A stretch of DNA of 64,000 nt from Pseudomonas sp. RIT-PI-r (lineage in GTDB: Bacteria; Pseudomonadota; Gammaproteobacteria; Pseudomonadales; Pseudomonadaceae): positions 248,001 to 312,000 of the forward strand of contig NZ_LIGE01000023.1 in NCBI RefSeq assembly GCF_001297015.1. Reading direction: 5' to 3'. Under the pieces are notes generated by a model. The model was given only the letters and a program-made list of their open reading frames with translations. It was not told the DNA's origin and did no database searches. This document shows, piece after piece, positions 9,957-16,722 of this stretch. The translations under genes and the position numbers were made by a program. Positions within the stretch are counted from its first letter, which is position 1. Each line of letters opens with the position of its first letter.

Positions 9957-11510
9957 TCACTCACACCAGACACTGCGCAAGCGTGCCAGAGCCGCTTCAA
10001 TTTGCGGCTCCGGCACCGCGGCGAAGCCCAGTACCAACCCGGCGCACTGCTGCGCCGGCCGAGGTGAGTCGGGTAACCAATAGCTACTCAGGCCATTGAC
10101 CTCGACACCCACTTGTTCGGCCAGGGCAATCAACTCACCTTCGCGGGCGACGTTCGCCACCGGTACCGTCAGGTGCAAGCCTGCGGCTACCGCCGGCAAG
10201 CTGCCAACGTCGGCAATATCTCCCGGCCAATGCGCCAGCAAGCAGTCGCGCCGGCTCAGGGCAGCACGACGCATGCGCCGGATGTGCCGTTGAAAGTGCC
10301 CAGCGGCCATGAATTCAGCCATCACCGCCTGAGTGCTCACCTCGGAATGGCGCACATCCACCGCTCGCCGCCTGGCGAAAGCTTCGACCAGCCCAACCGG
10401 CAACACCAGATACCCCAGGCGCAATGCCGGAAATGCCACCTTGCCGAATGTCCCGACGTAAATCACACGGCCCTGACGATCCAGCGCCGCCAGCGGGGCC
10501 AGTGGTGCGCCGCTGTAACGATACTCGCCGTCGTAGTCGTCTTCGATGATCCAGCCTTGGCTGCGCTCAGCCCAGGCGAGCAGCTCCAGCCTGCGCGCCA
10601 GGCTCATCACAACTCCGGTCGGGTACTGGTGGGAGGGGGTGACATAGGCCAGCCGACAATCGGCAACTTCAGCCAATGCGCGACAATTGATGCCCTCTTC
10701 ATCCACCGGCACGCCATGCAAGCGACCGCCCGCTACCGCAAAGGCGTGACCGGCGGCCCGGTACCCCGGATTTTCGATCCCGACCACATCGCCGGGTTGC
10801 ACCAGCAGCTGTGCACAAAGGCTAATGCCCTGTTGCGCACCACTGGTGATCAGAATTTGCTCAGCAGAACACTGCATGCCGCGCGAACTACGCAAATAGG
10901 CGGCGATCATGCCGCGCAATCGCGCATCGCCTGCCGGATCGCCGTAACACAGTTGCTGTAAATCCGGTTTACGCCAGAAAGCCGCGTTGAGCTTGGCCCA
11001 TACCTCAAAAGGAAACAGATCAAACGCGGGCACACCGACGCGAAAAGCACGTGGCGGACCACTCGGAGGCAGGGCCAAATGGTTCTTTTCTATACGTGCG
11101 AACGTATCGCTGTGGATAACTTTACTGGATGAAAAAACAGGTAAATCCAGCCAATTTGTGGATAAGGCTGTGGGTAAGCCTGTTGAAAACCCTGTGGATA
11201 CTTTTGTGGATAGTTTTTCCGTCGAGCTTGGCGCTTGGGGTAATTGCGCAACGTAAGTGCCGTCCCCTACTCGCCCCTCGATGAACCCCTCGGCATACAA
11301 CTGATCGTAGGCGCGCACCACGCTATTGCGAGAGATGGCCAATGCCTTCGCCAGATCGCGACTGGCCGGCAAACGCGTACCGCTGACCAGACGTCCATCC
11401 AGCACGCGCAGGCGCAAAGCCTGATAGAGCTGACGACTCAAGCCCTGACGGCGATCGAGCTCGATTCCGGCCGGATTGAATGGCATCGAAAGGGCAGTTT
11501 GCTCAGGCAT
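9957..11510 (-). CDS. MocR-type regulator (GntR winged helix fused to aminotransferase-like domain)
   Basis: A 517-residue MocR regulator. Residues about 20-90 form a GntR-type winged helix (RQLYQALRLRVLDGRL, then SRNSVVRAYDQLYAEGFIEG). Residues about 155-510 form a fold-type I PLP-binding domain (YGDPAGDARLRGMIAAYLR, EDDYDGEYRY). These proteins use PLP or an amino-compound adduct as effector and usually control a neighbouring gene; here paiB and two acetyltransferase genes start 92 bases away on the other strand. The linker is odd: a 4-residue unit (STKV, STGF, STGL, PTAL, STNW) is repeated five times, encoded by a 12-base tandem repeat. The gene ends 13 bases from the end of giant copy 2, tail to tail. 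Confidence 0.93.
   Translation of the reverse strand: MPEQTALSMPFNPAGIELDRRQGLSRQLYQALRLRVLDGRLVSGTRLPASRDLAKALAISRNSVVRAYDQLYAEGFIEGRVGDGTYVAQLPQAPSSTEKLSTKVSTGFSTGLPTALSTNWLDLPVFSSSKVIHSDTFARIEKNHLALPPSGPPRAFRVGVPAFDLFPFEVWAKLNAAFWRKPDLQQLCYGDPAGDARLRGMIAAYLRSSRGMQCSAEQILITSGAQQGISLCAQLLVQPGDVVGIENPGYRAAGHAFAVAGGRLHGVPVDEEGINCRALAEVADCRLAYVTPSHQYPTGVVMSLARRLELLAWAERSQGWIIEDDYDGEYRYSGAPLAPLAALDRQGRVIYVGTFGKVAFPALRLGYLVLPVGLVEAFARRRAVDVRHSEVSTQAVMAEFMAAGHFQRHIRRMRRAALSRRDCLLAHWPGDIADVGSLPAVAAGLHLTVPVANVAREGELIALAEQVGVEVNGLSSYWLPDSPRPAQQCAGLVLGFAAVPEPQIEAALARLRSVWCE
11111..11213 (-). repeat. 12-base tandem repeat with DnaA-box-like cores inside the MocR linker
   Basis: Five units start at 11157, 11169, 11181, 11193 and 11205, exactly 12 bases apart, each with a 9-mer close to TGTGGATAA. 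A perfect copy also lies at 11111-11119 and another at 11157-11165. TGTGGATAA is the reverse complement of the consensus DnaA box TTATCCACA; units two, four and five differ from it by one base and the third is degenerate. In the protein the units read as four-residue repeats beginning Ser-Thr (Pro-Thr once). Confidence 0.85.
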
Positions 11511-11527
11511 GGCAATGGACCTATGAA

Positions 11528-11560
11528 ATTGGTCATCAATGGCTCTTACAACAGACCAAT
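11528..11560. promoter_or_regulatory. Candidate MocR operator in the mocR/paiB divergent promoter
   Basis: A perfect 7-base inverted repeat, ATTGGTC at 11528-11534 and GACCAAT at 11554-11560, lies midway between the two divergent starts. A related TGGACC sits at 11516-11521. MocR proteins commonly bind spaced repeats in the shared promoter. The assignment rests on position and symmetry only. Confidence 0.45.
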
Positions 11561-11602
11561 AGCCTGCCTAGGATGCAGGCATTCGCCAAGGAAAATCTGT
11601 CC

Positions 11603-12226
11603 ATGTACACGCCACGCGCCTTTGCCATCGAAGAACTGTCCCAACTGCACGAACTGATCCTCGCCACTCGCCTCGCGATTCTGGTCACCCACGGCGAAAA
11701 CGGTCTGCAAGCCAGCCATGTGCCGGTGCTGCTGCATTGCAAGCAAGGCGAGTACGGCACGTTGTACGGGCACCTGGCCCGCGCCAACCCACAGTGGAAA
11801 GACCTGCGCGACGGCGCCGAAGCCATGCTGATTTTTGCTGGCGCCGACGCCTACATCAGCCCGGGCTTTTACCCGAGCAAAGCCGAACACGGCAAAGTCG
11901 TGCCGACCTGGAACTACATCGCCGTGCATGCTTATGGCCACGCCGAAACCTTCAGCGATGGCGGGCGTCTGCTCGACATCGTCAGCACCCTCACCGACCG
12001 TCACGAGGCCGGCCGCGCCCAGCCGTGGTCAGTCGACGACGCGCCTGCCGATTACATCGACGGCATGCTCAAAGCCATTGTCGGATTCGCGATTCCTATC
12101 GACCGTCTCGAGGGCAAGCGCAAACTCAGCCAGAACCGCAGCGCCGAGGACATTGCCGGCGTGCGCGAAGGCCTCGCTGCCAGCCCCGAAATCAACGACC
12201 AAACCCTCGCCCGCTTGATGCGCTAA
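11603..12226 (+). CDS. PaiB-family FMN-binding protein
   Basis: A 207-residue protein of the PaiB family, which has a flavin-reductase-like split barrel. Recognisable segments are MYTPRAF at the start, ASHVPVLL, TLYGHLARANPQW, AYISPGFYP and VPTWNYIAVHAYG, then the C-terminal KLSQNRS. In Bacillus, PaiB acts with the acetyltransferase PaiA in polyamine metabolism and sporulation control; in Pseudomonas the role is unknown. The ATG at 11603 follows AAGGA and gives the family's usual N-terminus; an open frame upstream to 11480 is not needed. A GNAT gene follows 10 bases later, which keeps the PaiB/acetyltransferase pairing. Confidence 0.9.
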   Translation: MYTPRAFAIEELSQLHELILATRLAILVTHGENGLQASHVPVLLHCKQGEYGTLYGHLARANPQWKDLRDGAEAMLIFAGADAYISPGFYPSKAEHGKVVPTWNYIAVHAYGHAETFSDGGRLLDIVSTLTDRHEAGRAQPWSVDDAPADYIDGMLKAIVGFAIPIDRLEGKRKLSQNRSAEDIAGVREGLAASPEINDQTLARLMR

Positions 12227-12236
12227 GGAAATCACC

Positions 12237-12683
12237 ATGAGTCAGATCGAGATTCGCCAGGTCAGCGCCGCCGACCGCGCCGCTTGGTTGCCGCTGTGGC
12301 AGGCCTACCTGCGGTTCTACAACACCGAACTGCCGGACGCGGTCACCGACAGCACCTGGCAACGCTTTCTCGACCCGAGCGAACCGACCCACGCGGCATT
12401 GGCCTGGGCCGATGGCAAAGCCGTGGGCATGGTGCATTACATCTATCATCGCTCGAACTGGAGCATCGAAAACTCCTGCTACCTGCAAGATTTGCTGGTC
12501 GCTCCAGAAACTCGAGGCACCGGCGTAGGCCGTCTGCTGATCGAACATGTTTACGCCACCGCCAAGGCTGACGGCTGCGGCAAAGTGCACTGGCTGACCC
12601 ACGAAACCAACGCTACCGCGATCCAGCTCTACGAGCGTATCGCCGAACGCCCGGGTTTCATCCAGTTTCGCAAAGCCATTTAA
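12237..12683 (+). CDS. GNAT family N-acetyltransferase
   Basis: A 148-residue GNAT protein. The acetyl-CoA-binding motif is visible as LLVAPETRGTGVGRLLIEHV (about residues 86-105), followed by HETNATAIQLYERI, the usual motif B region. It starts 10 bases after paiB with AAGGAAATCACC as ribosome site, so the two are very probably co-transcribed. The substrate is unknown; a polyamine or small amine is a guess from the PaiA/PaiB precedent and the MocR neighbour. Confidence 0.9.
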   Translation: MSQIEIRQVSAADRAAWLPLWQAYLRFYNTELPDAVTDSTWQRFLDPSEPTHAALAWADGKAVGMVHYIYHRSNWSIENSCYLQDLLVAPETRGTGVGRLLIEHVYATAKADGCGKVHWLTHETNATAIQLYERIAERPGFIQFRKAI

Positions 12684-12695
12684 GGAGACGCACGC

Positions 12696-13367
12696 ATGAG
12701 CATTTCACCGGCCGACTGGAAAGGCGTCCCCGCCCCCACCGCCCCCCTGCTTGAAGGACGCTTCATCCGTCTGGAACGACTCGACCCGGCGCGTCACGCC
12801 GACGAGCTGTTCGCCGCACTCGAAGGCCCCGGTGCCGATCCGAAGCTGTGGGATTATTTGCCCTATGGCCCCTTCCCGGAACGCAACGTTTTCAACACTT
12901 GGCTCAACAACCACGCGGCTGCCAGCGACCCGTATTTTTTCGCTGTCATCGACCGCGCCAGCGCTCAGGTGCAAGGCATCCTCAGCCTGATGTCGATCGT
13001 CCCGGCCCAAGGTCGCATCGAGATCGGCCACGTCACCTTCGGCGCGCCGATGCAGCGCTCGCCGAAAAGCACGGAGGCGGTTTACCTGCTGGCCAAGCAC
13101 TCCTTCGATCTTGGCTACCGCCGCCTCGAATGGAAATGCAACAACGGCAACGCCCGCTCCAAGTACGCCGCCGAGCGCTTGGGTTTCAGCTTTGAGGGGG
13201 TGTTCCGCCAGCACATGGTGGTCAAGGGCCAGAACCGCGATACCGCGTGGTACTCGATTCTGGATGGCGAGTGGCCGGCGATTGCGGCAGGGTTCGAGCA
13301 GTGGTTGTCCGACGAAAATCAGACACCCGACGGGCAGGTGAAAGGCTTGGTTGAGTGCCGTTCCTGA
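12696..13367 (+). CDS. GNAT family N-acetyltransferase (RimJ/RimL-like)
   Basis: A 223-residue protein of the RimJ/RimL-like branch of GNAT enzymes. Supporting segments are LEGRFIRLERLDP near the N-terminus, GRIEIGHVTFGAP in the centre, and NGNARSKYAAERLGFSFEGVFR, the typical end of the acyl-CoA site with the YAAERLGF element. It lies 12 bases after the preceding GNAT gene (ribosome site AAGGAGACGC), making a three-gene operon with paiB. The target could be a protein N-terminus or a small molecule; the sequence does not say. Confidence 0.9.
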   Translation: MSISPADWKGVPAPTAPLLEGRFIRLERLDPARHADELFAALEGPGADPKLWDYLPYGPFPERNVFNTWLNNHAAASDPYFFAVIDRASAQVQGILSLMSIVPAQGRIEIGHVTFGAPMQRSPKSTEAVYLLAKHSFDLGYRRLEWKCNNGNARSKYAAERLGFSFEGVFRQHMVVKGQNRDTAWYSILDGEWPAIAAGFEQWLSDENQTPDGQVKGLVECRS

Positions 13368-13379
13368 TTATCTGAAAGC

Positions 13380-13475
13380 AAAAGATCGTCCGAACGCGGC
13401 CCGAGCCTGCGGCAGCTCCTACACGGGATTGACGTTCACCCTGTAGGAGCTGCCGCAGGCTGAGATCTTTTGATC
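13380..13475. repeat. REP pair (GTAGGAGCTGCCG family)
   Basis: Two inverted copies of a REP element (arms GCCTGCGGCAGCTCCTACA and TGTAGGAGCTGCCGCAGGC) lie between convergent genes. It can fold into a long hairpin and may serve as a bidirectional transcript end. Confidence 0.88.
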
Positions 13476-13480
13476 TGTTT

Positions 13481-14395
13481 TCAGCCCAGCTTTTGTGCGA
13501 GCACCGCAATATGTTCCGGCCCGATCCCGCAGCAACCGCCCAAATGGCTGGCACCGCGCTGTTGCCAATCAATCGCCCAGTGCAAGTAACCCGGTGGATC
13601 GAGGTCTTCGCGCAACGGATCGAGTCCGTCATTGGCAGTGGCCTCTTTGGGCTGCGGCGGAAATGCATTGGCGTAAGCGCCAATATGAATGTTCACCCCC
13701 AGACGCTCGAAGGTTTCACGTGCCGCGTCGATCGCTGCGCCAATCACTTCCGGCTGACTGCAATTGAACAACAACGTCTCGACGCCCAACTCAGTCGCCA
13801 CCGCCGCCGCTTCGGCGACCGGCTCACCAGAGCGCAGGCGCGGCACTTCATCGGTGTCTTCATCCTTCAAAGTGAACGACAACCAGAACGGTTTGCCATC
13901 CTTCGGCAACCCCGCATGAATGGCTCGCGCCTCGATGATCGAACTCTGGGTTTCCGCCAGCCACAGATCAACATGCGGTGCCAGGCCATTGACCAAGGGC
14001 GCCAGCAACTCGTTCACTCGGTCGGCGTTGAACAGATCCGGACGATAGGAGCCAAACAGCGGCGGCAATGAGCCGGCCACCCGCACGGACTTTCCCGATG
14101 TCTGCACCGCACGCCGCGCCAGCTCACCGGCCAACGCTGCCAGCGCCTGCCCTTCAGCGGCGAAACGCTCTTCACCAATATGGAACGGCACCACGGCATA
14201 ACTGTTGGTGGTAATCACATTGGCGCCACTGGCGATGTAAGCCGCGTGTACCGCCTCGACCGCTTGCGGTGCTTCGCTCAATGCCAGCGCCGACCACTCC
14301 GGCTGACGAAATGGCGCTCCGGCGCGCTGCAACTCACGGCCCATGCCGCCATCGAGAATAATCGTGCTGCCTGCGCCCATATGCTTTTCACTCAT
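13481..14395 (-). CDS. Homocysteine S-methyltransferase family protein (MmuM-like)
   Basis: About 304 residues with the homocysteine/betaine S-methyltransferase barrel: ILDGGMGREL near the start, TTNSYAV, and the zinc-site elements with a Cys in LLFNCSQPEVI and the pair in GGCCGIGPEHI near the end. These enzymes transfer a methyl group, often from S-methylmethionine, to homocysteine to make methionine. The start is uncertain: GTG 14416, ATG 14395 and ATG 14380 are in frame and none has a strong ribosome site. The gene diverges from an amino-acid ABC importer, which suggests that the importer brings in the methyl donor or a related sulfur amino acid. Confidence 0.88.
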   Translation of the reverse strand: MSEKHMGAGSTIILDGGMGRELQRAGAPFRQPEWSALALSEAPQAVEAVHAAYIASGANVITTNSYAVVPFHIGEERFAAEGQALAALAGELARRAVQTSGKSVRVAGSLPPLFGSYRPDLFNADRVNELLAPLVNGLAPHVDLWLAETQSSIIEARAIHAGLPKDGKPFWLSFTLKDEDTDEVPRLRSGEPVAEAAAVATELGVETLLFNCSQPEVIGAAIDAARETFERLGVNIHIGAYANAFPPQPKEATANDGLDPLREDLDPPGYLHWAIDWQQRGASHLGGCCGIGPEHIAVLAQKLG

Positions 14396-14493
14396 ATGCT
14401 TATGAAAATAACTCACTATCAGAGTCGTTCTTATAACTATTTAATACGCACCATTCCGTTAAAAACAACCTCTTTTTTACCCAGGGATCGACT

Positions 14494-15315
14494 GTGAAAT
14501 TTCAACCGCTACTGGCCCTGGGCCTGACGATTCTGGCCGCCTCCACGCAAGCCTTTGGTGGCACGACGCTGGACCGTATCGAGCAAAAGAAAGAACTGGT
14601 CGGGGTGCTGATGGAAAGCTATCCACCGTTCTCGTTTCTCAATGACCAGAATCAACTGGATGGCTTCGACGTGGATGTCGCCAAAGCCGTGGCTGACAAG
14701 TTAGGTGTCAAGCTGCGACTGGAAACGCCGTCCTGGGACGTCATTGCGGCCGGCCGCTGGAGCGGACGCTACGACATCTGCATCTGCTCGATGACGCCGA
14801 GCAAGGCCCGCGCCGAGGTATTCGACTTCCCGGTCGAGTACTACGCTTCGCCGGCAGTGATCGTGGTCAATGCCAAGGATGAGCGGATCCACGCTGCCAA
14901 GGATTTGAGTGGCAAAAAAGTCGGCCTCACCAGCGCGTCCAGTTACGAAAGCTATCTGAACAAGAACCTGGTCATCGAAGGCGCTGAAGACACGCAGTTG
15001 CAGTACCCGTTCGACGATGTGCAGATCGCTCCGTACGATACTGACAACGTCGCCTTCCAGGATCTGGGCCTGGGCGCCGGCGTGCGCCTGGATGCCATCC
15101 TCACTAACCTCGTCACCGCGCAGCCACGCCTGAACGAAGACAAGCGCTTCAAACTGGCCGGCGCGCCGCTGTATTCGGAGCCGAACTCGGTGGCCATCGA
15201 AAAGGGCGATGCGCAATGGGACGCCAAGGTGCGTGAAGTCTTCGCGCAACTGAAACAGGACGGCACCCTGAGCAAGCTGTCGCAAAAATGGATCGGCGCT
15301 GATATCAGCCAATGA
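14494..15315 (+). CDS. Amino-acid ABC transporter substrate-binding protein
   Basis: A 273-residue periplasmic binding protein of the polar amino acid family (bacterial SBP family 3). It has a signal peptide of about 22 residues (cleavage near AFGG), then GVLMESYPPFSF, GFDVDVAKAVADKLGV and YDICICSMTPSKARAEVFDF, all hallmark segments of the family. The start is a GTG. The permease gene overlaps its stop codon by 4 bases (ATGA). The divergent homocysteine S-methyltransferase points to a sulfur amino acid such as S-methylmethionine, methionine or cystine as ligand, but this is inference from context. Confidence 0.92.
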   Translation: MKFQPLLALGLTILAASTQAFGGTTLDRIEQKKELVGVLMESYPPFSFLNDQNQLDGFDVDVAKAVADKLGVKLRLETPSWDVIAAGRWSGRYDICICSMTPSKARAEVFDFPVEYYASPAVIVVNAKDERIHAAKDLSGKKVGLTSASSYESYLNKNLVIEGAEDTQLQYPFDDVQIAPYDTDNVAFQDLGLGAGVRLDAILTNLVTAQPRLNEDKRFKLAGAPLYSEPNSVAIEKGDAQWDAKVREVFAQLKQDGTLSKLSQKWIGADISQ

Positions 15316-16148
15316 CTTCTTTCCCGACACCGCCACAGCCGCCGCAACCGGTGGCTGAATCACGCCTGCAACGCTTGTTTGGTTTTCGTACGCGGCTGTA
15401 CCTGACCTGGGCAGCGTTGGTCTGCCTGTTCGCCGGGTTCTTCCTGAGCTTCGACCTGAAGTTCTCGATCATCCTCGACAAGCTGCCCAATCTGGTCGGC
15501 TTGCATCTGGCGCCCAACGGCTTTCTGCAGGGTGCGGCGCTGACGCTTTTCCTGTGTCTGTGCTCGATTGTTGCCTCGTCCCTGCTCGGCTTCATCACGG
15601 CATTGGCACGCCTGTCGAAAAGCGCGGTGGCATTCGGCATCGCCAGTTTTTACACCTCGTTCTTTCGCGGTACGCCACTGCTCATCCAGATCTTGCTCAT
15701 CTACCTGGGTTTGCCGCAATTGGGCATCGTGCCCGGCGCCATCGTCGCCGGCATAATCGCCTTGTCATTGAACTACGGCGCCTATCTCAGTGAAATCTTT
15801 CGCGCCGGCATCCTCGGGGTCGACTACGGCCAACGCGAAGCATCGCTGGCATTGGGGATGCGCGAGACGGTGATTTTCTGGCGCATCACCCTGCCGCAAG
15901 CCATGCGCACGATCATCCCGCCCACGACCAACCAGTTCATTTCGATGCTCAAGGACTCGTCGCTGATTTCGGTGATGGGCGTCTGGGAAGTGATGTTTCT
16001 CGCGCAGTCATACGGGCGCTCAAGCTACCGCTATATCGAAATGCTGACGACGGCGGCGATCATCTACTGGCTGATGTCGATTGGACTGGAATTGATTCAG
16101 GCACGCATGGAGCGCCACTACGGCAAGGCTTACGAGCGGCGGAGCTAG
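15312..16148 (+). CDS. Amino-acid ABC transporter permease
   Basis: A 278-residue inner-membrane permease of the HisM/GltK type. Several hydrophobic helices are evident, and the EAA loop that contacts the ATPase reads EASLALGMRETVIFWRITLPQA (about residues 175-196). It overlaps the binding-protein gene by 4 bases. No ATP-binding gene follows: the next gene is convergent. The system must borrow an ATPase encoded elsewhere or use one at a distant locus. Its length and topology look complete. Confidence 0.92.
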   Translation: MTSFPTPPQPPQPVAESRLQRLFGFRTRLYLTWAALVCLFAGFFLSFDLKFSIILDKLPNLVGLHLAPNGFLQGAALTLFLCLCSIVASSLLGFITALARLSKSAVAFGIASFYTSFFRGTPLLIQILLIYLGLPQLGIVPGAIVAGIIALSLNYGAYLSEIFRAGILGVDYGQREASLALGMRETVIFWRITLPQAMRTIIPPTTNQFISMLKDSSLISVMGVWEVMFLAQSYGRSSYRYIEMLTTAAIIYWLMSIGLELIQARMERHYGKAYERRS

Positions 16149-16180
16149 GGCGATTGGCGCATTGCGGGCGGCTTCGGGTT

Positions 16181-16453
16181 TTAATGGGGCTCTCGGCGTA
16201 CCCGCACCACGCCCATTTTCATCCCAAACAATCGGAATATCGAGTCCAACGACCTCAACGTCTGATTACCCTCAGCGTGCTCTATGTGTATCAACGTGCG
16301 GACCGAAATTTTGCACATCTTAGCGAATTGGATTTGATGCAGCCCTGTCACCTCCACTCGTAAACGGCGGACGGCTTCGCTGATTTCCAATGTCCCGTCG
16401 GCTAGCGCCTCTTGAATGCTTTCGATGAGCGCCATGCGTTCGAGAACTGTCAT
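16181..16453 (-). CDS. Small helix-turn-helix (XRE-like) regulator
   Basis: A 90-residue protein. Residues about 46-80 (FAKMCKISVRTLIHIEHAEG, then LDSIFRLFGMK) fit an XRE/HipB-like helix-turn-helix, preceded by a helical segment (IQEALADGTLEISEAVRRLR). The ATG at 16453 is chosen because GAGAGG lies 9 bases before it; ATG 16459 and TTG 16471 are alternatives. It has no toxin or HipA partner beside it: the permease gene ends 32 bases away, convergent, and an autotransporter gene starts divergently 270 bases away. It could control itself or the autotransporter. Confidence 0.72.
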   Translation of the reverse strand: MTVLERMALIESIQEALADGTLEISEAVRRLRVEVTGLHQIQFAKMCKISVRTLIHIEHAEGNQTLRSLDSIFRLFGMKMGVVRVRREPH

Positions 16454-16722
16454 TACCATTTTCCTCTCCAATCTTCGAGCGCCGCAAAAGGCTCAATAAA
16501 CATTAATGGCGTGGGGATTCATTGATGTGAGTGCTTCGGCGTTTGAATCAAAACTTACTGCACCTGATGAGAGGAACAGGCAAAAAAACTGCAACAAAAT
16601 GCAGAAATTAATATGTTTCAGCGCTGAAGATGCAAAACAATGCAGATCAACCACCGACATCATTCTGTAAAAACCCTTCGCTATACAGGACGGCCCGCTT
16701 ATAACAAAAAGGCCGTCGACCC

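Noticed and set aside
11105..11213. Cluster of DnaA-box-like sequences as an origin of replication
   Set aside because: No dnaA, dnaN, rpmH or AT-rich unwinding region is near, and the cluster lies inside a coding linker in a 12-base tandem repeat. It is reported as a repeat, not as an origin.
16181..16453. Small HTH protein as the antitoxin of a HipA-type module
   Set aside because: No kinase or toxin gene is adjacent on either side; the neighbours are a transporter permease and an autotransporter.
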